DNA of 64,000 bases from Mesorhizobium sp. AR07 (lineage in GTDB: Bacteria; Pseudomonadota; Alphaproteobacteria; Rhizobiales; Rhizobiaceae): contig NZ_CP080525.1 in the NCBI RefSeq assembly GCF_024746815.1, positions 496,001 to 560,000 on the forward strand, read 5' to 3'. Both the position numbers and the translations under genes were made by a program. Positions 42,614-51,640 of the stretch are shown here, in pieces (within the stretch, counting starts at the first letter, position 1; each line of letters starts with the position of its first letter). The notes under the pieces are model-generated. The model had not been told where the DNA came from. It saw nothing but the letters and a program-made list of their open reading frames with translations, and did no database searches.

Positions 42614-43075
42614 ATGCAGATCGGGCACCCCAGTCGCAAACGCGTTGTCCTCAGTGGAGCGCTGGTTTGTCTGTTGGCGATGGCATTGCCCGGGACCTTG
42701 GCGGCCGCGGCACTGAAGGATCCCACCGCCGACGTGCTCGACCGCTGCCTGAACGACGCGGCCAATGCCTCTACATCAGGTCAAACCGAATGTGAGGCCG
42801 CGGCATCGAGCGACTACGATCGCCGGATGAATGCCGCCTATGCGACGCTTATGCGCAAATTGCCGCGCCAGGCTGCTCAACAGCTCCGCCTGTCGCAGCG
42901 CGCATGGTTGAGCTTCCGCGACAGTGACGCGAAGGCACGCGACGCATTGTACGAAACCCGGCAAGGTACGCTGTACGTGCCGATGCAGGCTTCCGATACG
43001 ACTGACGCCATTCGGGACCGTGCTCTCCAATTGGAAGGCTATGTTCGGGTCATGGCGATCGAGGATCCCGAATAG
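42614..43075 (+). CDS. LprI/DUF1311-like exported protein
   Basis: 153 residues from ATG 42614, four bases after GGAGG. A signal peptide (VVLSGALVCLLAMALPGTLAAA) precedes the DUF1311 (LprI) pattern: DVLDRCLNDAANASTSGQTECEAAASSDYDRRMNAAYATLMRKL, then LRLSQRAWLSFRDSDAKARDALYE. The two Cys residues would form the family disulfide. Mycobacterial LprI inhibits lysozyme. Adjacent to a GH25 muramidase, it might restrain that enzyme; this is inference. Confidence 0.88.
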   Translation: MQIGHPSRKRVVLSGALVCLLAMALPGTLAAAALKDPTADVLDRCLNDAANASTSGQTECEAAASSDYDRRMNAAYATLMRKLPRQAAQQLRLSQRAWLSFRDSDAKARDALYETRQGTLYVPMQASDTTDAIRDRALQLEGYVRVMAIEDPE

Positions 43076-43173
43076 CGCTTGACTATCGCTTCAATAACCG
43101 CGCGGCGCCATTGAGACTTGCCGGGCCGTCGTGCCACAACTTTGCGAATAGAAAACAAGACATTGCCGTCGCC

Positions 43174-44190
43174 ATGCTGTCTATGTACAGGCTCCTGCAC
43201 TCCTGGGGGGCTCGGAGCAAGTTGGAACTCAAATTTCTGTTGGTTGGCTTTGCCTGCGCGGTCGCCGGCGGGCTGTCGATCGTCACTTTCCTGAAATGGC
43301 GAGAGGTGAAGGCGGTCAGCCGCTGGTTGCCGACGCCGGGAAAGATCATTTCCTCGCGCGTCGAGGCGCGAGAGGTCCAAAGCTTGGGCACCGGCTCGAA
43401 GAGCAGCGATGCCACCGAGATCCGCAACTTTCCGGCGATCACCTTCGAGTACAAGGTCGGCGGCAAAACTTTTCAAAGTTCGCGCTACAGCGTTCAGGAG
43501 AACCTCGGGAATTTCGAAGTACCCGAAACGCTTGCACGGTTTCCGCGCGGCGCGGCCGTGACCGTCTTCTAAGACCCGTCCGATCCGGCCAAGGCCGTGA
43601 TCGAGCGCACCATGCCGGAAGGCGCCTTCAAATTCATGGTCCAGCTTTCGGCCGGACTGGTGATCGGCGCGCTGGTGCTGGTGTTCTCGGTTGGCGGTGT
43701 GCTGGAGGCGATCGGCCCGCATTTGCCCAAGCCGCAAAACCTCGCTGCGGCGGCGCTGCTGCTGTTCATGGGCCTGTTTGTCCTGCGCATGGGCTTCGTC
43801 CAGAAGTCGATGGCCGAGCAGGCGGCAAAATGGCCGGTCGCCGCCGGCCGCATCGATGCCTCAGGCCTGCAGGCGATCCGAACCCGCGAATTGGGCTATC
43901 AACGCTGGCGCACTGTCTTCAGGTCTCGCATCGTCTACAGCTATGGCGTCGCTGGCCAGCGCTACAGCGCCGACCGCGTCGCCTTCGGTGCCAGCGTGAT
44001 GGCGTCGCTGCCCGGCCTCGTCGGCGGCCAGGCGCGGCGCTATGCCGAGGGCAGCAAGGTCGACGTGCACTATGACCCCGCCAACCCCGCCTCGGCCGTG
44101 CTCGAATGCAGGGTGCGTGGGCTCTGGGTGCTGTGGGTCTGTTCGCTTGGCTTTCTGGGTGGCGCCGCCTTCCTGGTCGGGCTGGTCTGA
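43174..44190 (+). pseudogene. DUF3592 membrane protein interrupted by an in-frame stop
   Basis: One frame runs from about ATG 43174 to 44190 but is broken by TAA at 43570-43572. Before it: two-helix-type N-terminus, a DUF3592 repeat (WLPTPGKIISSRVEAREV to ENLGNFEVPETLARFPRGAAVTVF). After it the text continues DPSDPAKAVIERT, exactly as the second repeat does (KVDVHYDPANPASAVLE). The stop thus replaces a Tyr codon. The rest holds two transmembrane segments, the second repeat and a final helix. It is a one-base nonsense pseudogene unless a restart near 43597 is used. DUF3592 function is unknown. Confidence 0.85.
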
Positions 44191-44204
44191 GGCGCCGAAT
44201 GCCT

Positions 44205-44564
44205 TCAGCAGCGCACGAGAGGTCCGCTGTCGAAGCCAGGCCACGTGAAGCGCACCGTCTCGCCATGTCTCTCGATATGGATGATACGGGAGAACGGCTC
44301 CTCCAGTGACGGGTCCGACCCGTAGCACTGGCTCGCATGCACCACCCAGCCGGTCAGGCTTTTGCGAAATGTCGCGTGCTCGCAGCCGAGTTCGGGAAAC
44401 GACAGCGCCGACCGATCGACGGTGAACACAGTCTGGCGCCGGACGTCGGCGGCCGCTTGGCAGTTCAGCTTGTCCTTGGACCATGTCCCGATATAGGGCG
44501 ACACCGCTAACGCAGGGCCAACCGCGACTGCGGATACTGCCATCGTCATTGCCAAACGCCGCAT
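44205..44564 (-). CDS. Small exported protein with four cysteines
   Basis: 119 residues. A signal peptide (RRLAMTMAVSAVAVGPALA) is followed by SPYIGTWSKDKLNCQAAADVRRQTVFTVDRSALSFPELGCEHATF and a C-terminal GFDSGPLVRC. Four Cys residues probably form two disulfides. The opening YIGTWSKDKLNC and FTVDRSALSFPELGCEH wording recalls small lipocalin-like periplasmic domains, but I cannot name a family. GGAGAC lies upstream of GTG/ATG 44564-44567. It converges with the DUF3592 remnant. Confidence 0.65.
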   Translation of the reverse strand: MRRLAMTMAVSAVAVGPALAVSPYIGTWSKDKLNCQAAADVRRQTVFTVDRSALSFPELGCEHATFRKSLTGWVVHASQCYGSDPSLEEPFSRIIHIERHGETVRFTWPGFDSGPLVRC

Positions 44565-44746
44565 CACCAGGCTGTCTCCTTCGGCCAGTTTGCTTGACCA
44601 TACAGTCTGTCGGGATTGGTACAGGATAAGTTTTCGTGCGGGTGCGGATAGGCGCCGCCGTACGGAATTTCGCTTATGATTTTGCGCGGATGATGCGACT
44701 GTGCGGCTCCGTCCGCACCCAGGCAACGCTTTCCCAGAGATATCCG

Positions 44747-45268
44747 ATGATCACCCGCACACTGGCCTTCGTGTTCCTGGGACTGCTCGGCCCGATGCAG
44801 GCGGCGAACGCGAAAGAATGCCTGCTGAGCCATGCCACCTATCGCGAGCCGCGCTCGGGCGCGGTCATGCAATTTCGGCCACTCGCCAACGAACCGGAGG
44901 CGCTGACGGCGCAGGTGTTTTCGCTGGCCGTGCCCAACACCGACACAAGCCTGCCGGCCGACATCACCTGGACCAACGGCAAGAATTCGTTTCCGCTCGG
45001 CACCATCCGTCACCCTTGCACCGACGACGAGCGCGAAGGGGGCCTGCAGGATGGTAGCGGCCTGTGCAGGATATGGGACGGCCAGGTCTATGCCTTGACC
45101 GGAGGCGGCGCCGAGCAGTTGAATTCCCGCGAAGCGACGCCGGCGCCGAAAGGGCTGTTGTTGCCTGATTTCGGCGCGGCTTTCACCGAATGGGCCGATT
45201 TCGCCAATGCCAATCCCAACGGCTCGGCGTGGGATGCGTTTACTTTGACAGGATGCAGCGATGAGTAG
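44747..45268 (+). CDS. Exported protein of unknown function
   Basis: 173 residues. Signal peptide RTLAFVFLGLLGPMQAANA, then KECLLSHATYREPRSGAVMQFRPL, a DITWTNGKNSFPLGTIRHPCTDDE segment and a C-terminal FANANPNGSAWDAFTLTGCSDE. Four or more Cys residues suggest periplasmic disulfides. Downstream, the next exported gene starts within its last codons, so the two are co-translated. No family recognised. Confidence 0.65.
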   Translation: MITRTLAFVFLGLLGPMQAANAKECLLSHATYREPRSGAVMQFRPLANEPEALTAQVFSLAVPNTDTSLPADITWTNGKNSFPLGTIRHPCTDDEREGGLQDGSGLCRIWDGQVYALTGGGAEQLNSREATPAPKGLLLPDFGAAFTEWADFANANPNGSAWDAFTLTGCSDE

Positions 45269-45887
45269 CGCCATGAGATCGACTATCTGGGCCTGCGCCC
45301 TGTTTGCATCCGCGACGATATCCGCCGTGGCGCGCGCGGACGAGCCGGTGCCGTCGCGTCCGCCGATCGACAAATGCGCCTGGGAAAGACTGTCCGACAA
45401 GACTGTCGGGCTTGCCGCCTGGGTGCAGCGCTGCGACTTCGGCTTTCGCCAGATCCATTTCGAATTCGCTGGCAAGGCGCTTGCCATCAAATACAGCGAC
45501 GGCGGCGCGGCCGATCCTCTTGTCGAGGTGTTCGATATCAACCCCGGCGAAACCGCCGAGGCCGCATTGCAGCGCCTCTTCCTGGAAAAGACCGACAAGG
45601 CCGTCAGCGCTCGCTGCGTGCTGGCGCCTTACATCGAGGGAAGCGTACCCGCCGGTGTCAAACGCTACACATTCAGCCCCGACGCGGCCTACGCTAAAGA
45701 GCTGAAAGCGCTAGCCGATCCCAATGAGGTGCCCGACCCGCCCTGCGGCGACTGGGGCGAAATGCCGGATGGGATCCAGTATTTCCAGCTGCCAGGAGGT
45801 GAGGCGCGGAAGGTGCTGTTCGTCCGCATCGGCCAGGATGAGCCGTTGTTTGACGAGCAGACGTTGCAGGTGTTGCCGCAGGGGTAG
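45261..45887 (+). CDS. Exported protein of unknown function
   Basis: 208 residues. Signal peptide TIWACALFASATISAVARA, then PPIDKCAWERLSDKTVGLAAWVQRCDFGFRQIHFEF, YSDGGAADPLVEVFDINPGE and a C-terminal DGIQYFQLPGGEARKVLFVRIGQDEPLFDEQTL. Cys residues near 39, 55, 118 and 162 could pair. The frame overlaps the previous gene by eight bases. No domain I can name; the alternation of short strands suggests a beta-rich periplasmic protein. Confidence 0.7.
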   Translation: MSSAMRSTIWACALFASATISAVARADEPVPSRPPIDKCAWERLSDKTVGLAAWVQRCDFGFRQIHFEFAGKALAIKYSDGGAADPLVEVFDINPGETAEAALQRLFLEKTDKAVSARCVLAPYIEGSVPAGVKRYTFSPDAAYAKELKALADPNEVPDPPCGDWGEMPDGIQYFQLPGGEARKVLFVRIGQDEPLFDEQTLQVLPQG

Positions 45888-46279
45888 GGCCAGGAGCGGG
45901 ATCGAGTGGATCGCTGCCTTCTATGCCTCTACGTGCTCCGCGAGGCTGACACCCTTCAGCAAGGCCCGGCAGCGCTTGGCTTCCTTGGTAATTGAGGGCC
46001 TTGGCGACCGATCGCTGAACGAGCTTGGGCGGTATGCTGCTCAGTAGCGGAGCGGCGCCTCATGAGAAAATTGTCTGTCGACGCATTACCGCATCGCTGA
46101 GCGAGGGAGCAACTTGTCGATCCTGGTAAGCAGGAGTAAAGTAGAGCAGTCCAATCGCCAAATGTCGCAACGTATCGACAAAGACGATTTTAGGCGATTT
46201 TGACAGGATAGACGTCCACTTGGTGGCAGGCAACCGAGCCGGATCTGTTGCCGGGAACACAAGGACATGGAGGTCTGCG
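45888..46279. other. Non-coding gap of 392 bases
   Basis: No convincing gene. A minus-strand frame ending near 45924 reads ITKEAKRCRALLKGVSLAEHVEA, which could be the tail of a lost gene, but it has no start and no recognised family. The far end carries the ribosome site GGAGG (46269-46273) of the peptidase fusion. Confidence 0.5.
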
Positions 46280-49054
46280 ATGGCGAACGCGGCCAACGAC
46301 AAGCCGGGAGCCAGCCAACCCGTTTCCGATCAGCCGTTCTTCGACGCGACTGCCTACGGGGCCGGCCCTGATGACTCAATTTCGGACGCAACCGAAAACG
46401 CTGCGATCACCCATCATGTGGCAACGCTGAACGGAATTTCCATCCCTTACACCGCAACAGCAGGCCACCTCGTCGCGGTTGATCCTTTGAGCTCGAAATC
46501 AGCCGCGAAGGTCTTCTATGTCGCCTTTACCGCGAACGGCATGGACCCGACGACCCGCCCCGTGACCTTTTTCTACAATGGCGGGCCTGGATCGTCGGCG
46601 GTCTTCCTGATGCTCGGTTCCTTCGCGCCCCGACGTATCAAGACCAACATGCCAGGGTTCACGCCGCCTCCGCCCTACGCCATGGAGGATAATCCCGATA
46701 GCCTGATCGACCGCAGCGATCTGGTCTACATAAATCCAGTCGGCACCGGCTACTCCGCGGCGATCGCGCCCTACAAGAACCGCGACTTCTGGGGCGTCGA
46801 CCAGGATGCCATTTCGATCAAGCAGTTCATCAAGCGCTATCTGAGCGCCTTCAATCGCTGGAACTCACCGAGATTCCTGTTTGGTGAATCCTACGGCACG
46901 GCTCGCAGCTGTGTGCTGGCCTGGATGCTGCACGAAGACGGCCTCGACCTCAACGGGATCACGCTTCAATCCAGCGTGCTCGACTATCCCGCCAACTTTT
47001 CCAATGCGGTCGGCCTGATGCCTACCTTCGCCGCCGACGCATGGTATCACAACAAGATCGGCGCCGAGCCGCCGCCGGCGGATCTGGTCTCCTTCATGGA
47101 TACCGTGACGCAATTCGCGCAGGGACCGTACGCTGGCGCGCTGCAATCGTTTCCGAAGGCGGAGCCGTCGACGGTGGAAACGCTGAGCAAGTATCTCGGG
47201 CTGTCGGAAGGCGTCCTCAATGCTTGGCATTTGAATGTCGAGGCTGCCGACCGCCTTGGCCATTCCGCGTTCCTCATCGACCTGTTGCAGGATCAGGGAC
47301 TGGCGTTGGGCGCTTATGACGGGAGGGTAACGGGCATCGACACGGGCATCGCCGCCATCGTCTCTCCCGACGGCGGCATGAACGACCCCACCATGGCAGC
47401 CGTCGGCGGCGTCTACACCACAATGTGGAACGCCTACCTCAACAACGACCTCGAATTCACCGCGACCTCGAATTTCGTTGATCTCAATGACCAGGCATTT
47501 CAGTTTTGGGATTTCCGGCACAAGGATCCGGCAGGGACGGTGCAGGCGCCGGATGGACAGGGCAATCCTACGCTCTATACGGCCGGCGACCTGGCAGCCA
47601 CGATGGCCGCCAACCCTGACCTGCTGGTGCTCTCCGCCAATGGCTATTACGATTCAGTGACGCCCTTCTTTCAGACCAGGCTTACGCTGGACGCAATGCC
47701 TCTCGAGGATGCCAGTGTCCGGCGCAATCTGACGATCAGGAACTATCCCTCGGGACACATGATCTATCTTGACGGCAAATCGCGAACGGCGATGAAAGCC
47801 GACCTCGCGGCCATGTACGATCAGGCCGTCGCAGCGAAGATCGCGCGCGTGCGCGTCAGGGCGACGCTGTCTCGCAAGATCCCAAATATCAATCGGCCGT
47901 ATTTCAAGTTGCCTGCTGCGGGCGAAGGCGCTCTGCGCCCTGCTGTGGCCGGCGCGACGCCCTGGAGCATGGCGGATCTGTGCAAGGCGTATTCCTGGCC
48001 CACCGATCTTGTTGGCGGCGGTGTGATTGCGATCATCGAGTTCAGCGGCGGTTGGGTTCGCAGCGACATCGACGCCTATGTTCGAGCAACGGGCTTGCCG
48101 ATGCCGAGCATCGTCGACATTTCAGTTGGAGCAGGACAGAACGATCCGAACCGGCATTCCGGAGACCCAGCGGGCGACCCCGACCGCGAGGTGGCGCTCG
48201 ATATCGAGGTCGCCGCCGCAGCCTATTCTCTGGCAACCGGCGGTGTGGCAAACATCCGTGTCTATTGGGCCGATGCCTCCGACTGGGGAGCGATGGCGTC
48301 AGCCATCACCGCGGCAGCCGCCGACGGTTGCGACGTCTGTTCGATCTCCTGGGGCTCCGACGAGGCCAATTGGCAGGCCGCGGCGAAGGCGGTGGGGATA
48401 GATTATCCTGGCAAATTGAACGTCGCCGCTGAAGCCGCTGCACAGTCGGGGATGATCATATTTGCCGCTTCGGGTGACAACGATTCATCCGATGGAGGCC
48501 CGAACCCAGCCAATGTTGATCTGCCCTCATCCAGTCCTTTCATCATTGGATGCGGTGGCACGATGAAACCGCACGGAGCAGGCGAGCAGGAGACCGTCTG
48601 GAACGACAGTCCCGGAAACCCGAATGGGAATGGGACCGGCGGCGGGTTCTCCAGGCTGTTTCGACCTATGCCCGCTTGGCAGGCGGGTGCGCCTCACGGG
48701 CCGGGTCGCATGGTTCCAGACGTTTCCGCCAATGCAGATCCCTACACCGGATACGATGTATTTGTTCATGGCGCCCAGGAAGTGATCGGAGGGACCAGCG
48801 CCGTCGCACCGCTTTATGCGGGGCTCTTCGCTGCATTCGGGCGCAAACTTGGTTTTGTGACGCCGAAGCTCTGGCTGAATCACACCTGTTTCAACGATAT
48901 CGTTACTGGCGACAACGGATATTTCCGCGCCCGCCTGGGTCCTGATCCATGCACGGGCATCGGGACACCGATCGCGGATAAGTTGAGCGCGCTATTCAAG
49001 GCACCGAGCAAGTTGCCATCGGGAACGGAAAGGGTGGCGCGCAGTCGAAGGTGA
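46280..49054 (+). CDS. Fusion of S10 serine carboxypeptidase and S53 sedolisin
   Basis: 924 residues from ATG 46280, six bases after GGAGG. Residues about 30-540 are a serine carboxypeptidase (S10): FFYNGGPGSSAVFLMLG, the nucleophile Ser204 in FGESYG, Asp458 in SANGYYDSVTP and His493 in YPSGHMIY. Residues about 560-910 are a sedolisin (S53): Glu637 and Asp641 in DREVALDIEVAA, oxyanion Asp733 in ASGDNDS and Ser840 in GGTSAVAPLYAG, with a Ca-site-like GDNGYF and TGIGTP tail. Both catalytic sets are complete. The usual S53 propeptide is absent, replaced by the S10 part. No signal peptide is seen. Confidence 0.9.
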   Translation: MANAANDKPGASQPVSDQPFFDATAYGAGPDDSISDATENAAITHHVATLNGISIPYTATAGHLVAVDPLSSKSAAKVFYVAFTANGMDPTTRPVTFFYNGGPGSSAVFLMLGSFAPRRIKTNMPGFTPPPPYAMEDNPDSLIDRSDLVYINPVGTGYSAAIAPYKNRDFWGVDQDAISIKQFIKRYLSAFNRWNSPRFLFGESYGTARSCVLAWMLHEDGLDLNGITLQSSVLDYPANFSNAVGLMPTFAADAWYHNKIGAEPPPADLVSFMDTVTQFAQGPYAGALQSFPKAEPSTVETLSKYLGLSEGVLNAWHLNVEAADRLGHSAFLIDLLQDQGLALGAYDGRVTGIDTGIAAIVSPDGGMNDPTMAAVGGVYTTMWNAYLNNDLEFTATSNFVDLNDQAFQFWDFRHKDPAGTVQAPDGQGNPTLYTAGDLAATMAANPDLLVLSANGYYDSVTPFFQTRLTLDAMPLEDASVRRNLTIRNYPSGHMIYLDGKSRTAMKADLAAMYDQAVAAKIARVRVRATLSRKIPNINRPYFKLPAAGEGALRPAVAGATPWSMADLCKAYSWPTDLVGGGVIAIIEFSGGWVRSDIDAYVRATGLPMPSIVDISVGAGQNDPNRHSGDPAGDPDREVALDIEVAAAAYSLATGGVANIRVYWADASDWGAMASAITAAAADGCDVCSISWGSDEANWQAAAKAVGIDYPGKLNVAAEAAAQSGMIIFAASGDNDSSDGGPNPANVDLPSSSPFIIGCGGTMKPHGAGEQETVWNDSPGNPNGNGTGGGFSRLFRPMPAWQAGAPHGPGRMVPDVSANADPYTGYDVFVHGAQEVIGGTSAVAPLYAGLFAAFGRKLGFVTPKLWLNHTCFNDIVTGDNGYFRARLGPDPCTGIGTPIADKLSALFKAPSKLPSGTERVARSRR

Positions 49055-49567
49055 GACGCGAACAACGCAAACGTCCCGCGGGCAGAATAACTTGCGTCCA
49101 GAGATAATTACCACCAGTGCCACCAACAACCTGGGAAATCGCTTCCCTTCTTTATTCATGCACTGGGTTCGAGATTCTGGAAGCTGTTAGCGAGAGAAGG
49201 AGCAGTTCAGCAAGTCGCGCGGTGCAGTCTTGCAGTATTTGGCAGCCGCCGCCGCACCCAACACTTCGAACAAACGTCTGTCTGGCGACCCGTTATGAAG
49301 GTGGGAGCCGTCGTGGAGTTGTGGTTGGGCGAGATGCCCTTCTTAATTCTCTGTTTGTTCAGTGGGGATATTTCCGGACGCTCTTGTTGTCGGGCAGTGC
49401 AATTGTGTCAGCCTGTTTGATCATTGCCGATCTCGTTTTGCTCCTCAATCCATTTCCCGGATATATCCCCGTGAAACATGTAAATATTTTGCTAGGAAAA
49501 GACGCCTATCGCCCTCACCGAATCGGAGGGTGCGCTAGTGCGGTCGCTAGCGCTAGTGGCTTCGATC
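49055..49567. other. Gap with no supported gene
   Basis: 513 bases of mixed composition after the peptidase fusion. A plus-strand frame at 49117-49602 has one hydrophobic stretch (LFVQWGYFRTLLLSGSAIVSACLIIADLV) but a Cys- and Ser-rich start, no ribosome site and an end antisense to the next gene. It is not counted as a gene. Confidence 0.45.
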
Positions 49568-50425
49568 CTAGGTGTAGCTATTGCCGGTGTCGTGCGCCTT
49601 GAACACACCAAGTTTGTAGCCCTGCTCCCCGATGCTTCGCATGCAGAACTTAGTGGCTCTACGTTTATTGAAGGCGTCTACGTAGTCAATTTCACCGTAA
49701 ACGTAGATTGCCAGTTCGCATCGTTTGATCCCAGTCTTTTCCCATTCTTCCAACGATCGGCCAAAAGTCGGAATCGACATAGTGATGGCTGTCGGTCCGA
49801 GAACCGCCTCCGTAGGGAAGTCGGTGAGCGTGTATGGCTCCAAAGGACGTCGCAATGGATATTCTCTCAGGGCAACCAGAGTCCACTGCGTGAGTTTGGT
49901 CGCCGGAGTCGGACCCATGTTTTTAGCTTCGACAACTACACTGAACCCTCCGGGTGCGTCGAAGCCAGCCGGGGTAATGGCCCCCATATTGCAGACATAG
50001 GCCCGCAGTTGCGCCCTTGTGGTGCGAGTGCTGACAATGGCCGTCAAGAGGCTGACGATAAGAGCTATGACAGCAATGAACGTGCTGGCGGCTCCAATAA
50101 TAATCTGCGCCAGTGCCGGTACTTCCTGCCGTTCAGCGATTGCAGCGCTGCGCTCGGCGGCGTCAGCGGCCCTTATCTGAGCGTCCAAATCCTTTGCATC
50201 GTGATTGTCGGCGTCTTTTGCGCGCTTTTCGGCGTTGGAGGCTTGTTCTGGGGTTTCAGCAATAGTGACTGGAAAACCCGCGCCGCTGCCATCTGCGCGG
50301 CTGGCATCGGGTTTTGTGGTCTTCTGTTCTTCTACGGCTGGGCTTTTACCGGCCACCCCTTGGGCTTCCTGCGCGCTTACGTGGGTGGCTAGCACCATGA
50401 ACGCCAACAACACTAAGACTCGCAT
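49568..50425 (-). CDS. Membrane-anchored unknown protein, LRAYV type
   Basis: 285 residues. Signal peptide RVLVLLAFMVLATHVSA, a charged Ala-rich segment (residues 25-100, likely coiled), a transmembrane helix IIIGAASTFIAVIALIVSLLTAIV near 110-132, then TRAQLRAYVCNMG and a beta-rich soluble domain (VVVEAKNMGPTPATKLTQWTLVALREYP and a FGEIDY-like YVYGEIDYVDAF). The TM-RAQLRAYV-beta layout recurs in the next gene and in many accessory regions of proteobacteria, with unknown function. Its DNA is more AT-rich than the window's average. Confidence 0.7.
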   Translation of the reverse strand: MRVLVLLAFMVLATHVSAQEAQGVAGKSPAVEEQKTTKPDASRADGSGAGFPVTIAETPEQASNAEKRAKDADNHDAKDLDAQIRAADAAERSAAIAERQEVPALAQIIIGAASTFIAVIALIVSLLTAIVSTRTTRAQLRAYVCNMGAITPAGFDAPGGFSVVVEAKNMGPTPATKLTQWTLVALREYPLRRPLEPYTLTDFPTEAVLGPTAITMSIPTFGRSLEEWEKTGIKRCELAIYVYGEIDYVDAFNKRRATKFCMRSIGEQGYKLGVFKAHDTGNSYT

Positions 50426-50462
50426 AACCGCCCCTCCCTCGGCTTTTCATATGATAGTGCGG

Positions 50463-51397
50463 TTACTGGTCACTCTCTCTGCGCCTGTCCATTTCAGCTC
50501 TGGATTCGGCAATGTCTCTGGTCCCGAACAGGATCGAGGAAACCTTCAACTCGCCAGAGCGCCTTCTTGCGTCAACGACAGAGCGCTTTGCCCCGGTGGA
50601 GTCGAGAAAGAAGTAAAATTCCTGCTTCTTGTCAAAAACATCCATCCATTCAATCTTGCATCCGATATCAAAAAAAGGTCGTGCGCGAGAAAATAGTCGT
50701 ACCGTTCCGTATCTGGCGTGATTTCATTCCACAACCAAAGAACGAAAACCGAATCGGACTTAGACACGGGTATGACGCCACATTCCCCGACCTTGTTCGG
50801 GGCGTTTATGTAACGAGAATTTCCGGCCGAACTTTTCGGATCATACATTCGAAAACCGGCCGTGACCCTGCATCTTTGACTTGGGGATTGTCCGACATTC
50901 TTAATAAAAATGGTGCAACCGAAACTGAGCCCGTCCGCCAAAAAAGTCGCTTTCTCGACTGTCAGATAAGCTCTTACTTGCGCCTCACCTATGCGGCGAG
51001 TTTCTTTGACAGCAGATTCGGCAGCAGCCGTGGCTCGCCGGTTAACGTCAAGTGTGTTGCGAACCAGCCAGACAGCCCAAACGCTTATAGCGCAACTGCC
51101 GAGGGCGGCAGCGGCTGCGATCCATTGTGCGTACGTATCCGAAGGAGAAGTATAGGTTTCCCAGATACTGGGCCTTACAACTGGGTTGTCGTGCCCAGTA
51201 TTGTCGTTCTTGGCACGGGAATATGGTTCTTGCTGATAGGTGGGATTACGAAACCCAGGAAAGGACCACACGAGAAAAATAGCTGATAGGCCAACCCCTA
51301 AGACTAATCCTTTGGCGAGCGCCGATCCACGTATGAGTACTCTTGTCCGGAATCGCCCCATTGCCCGCCACCAATTTCCCCTAGCAGCGTTTATCAC
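50463..51397 (-). pseudogene. Membrane-anchored unknown protein, paralogous type, frameshifted
   Basis: From ATG 51397 the frame has a TM segment near 28-48, another at WIAAAAALGSCAISVWAVWLV, then GEAQVRAYLTVEKATFLADG and a beta domain like the neighbour's. At the A7 run 50670-50676 (T7 in the coding strand) the frame turns into poor coding ending at 50546. The adjacent frame continues well: FFDIGCKIEWMDVFDKKQEFYFFLDS to 50463. One more T would restore it. This is a one-base loss, a sequencing error or a slippage site. The role is unknown. Confidence 0.75.
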
Positions 51398-51421
51398 CTA
51401 CAATGGGAAGAGGGGCAACAA

Positions 51422-51640
51422 ATGACCACCACACCCAACCACTGCTTCGATCGTCTTCTGCAAGCGATGGCCACTAAGCCACCGCTTACTTCCCAACAGG
51501 GCGCGGGAACGATTGCAGCAAGAGATCAATCATCAAGTGCGGCTCCCGACGAAGGTTCTGGCGGAACTCGAACTCCCAAAGGTAGGTCTGCAACCACTTC
51601 TTCGAAACCGAAACGTAAGTCCCGTTCATCGAACGCCTAA
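51422..51640 (+). pseudogene. Small gene truncated by the IS remnant
   Basis: ATG 51422 follows AGAGGGGCAACAA and encodes TTTPNHCFDRLLQAMATKPPLTS. After about codon 22 (near 51486) the sequence is that of the antisense end of the IS1595-type transposase, so the remaining 50 residues are read from IS DNA. The first part looks like the start of a short unknown protein. The break marks the left edge of the insertion. Confidence 0.55.

Noticed and set aside
45924..46030. Possible remnant reading ITKEAKRCRALLKGVSLAEHVEA
   Set aside because: Too short, no start and no family match that I can support.
49117..49602. Possible 161-residue membrane protein
   Set aside because: Only one hydrophobic stretch; Ser/Cys-rich ends, no ribosome site, and the tail is antisense to a supported gene.
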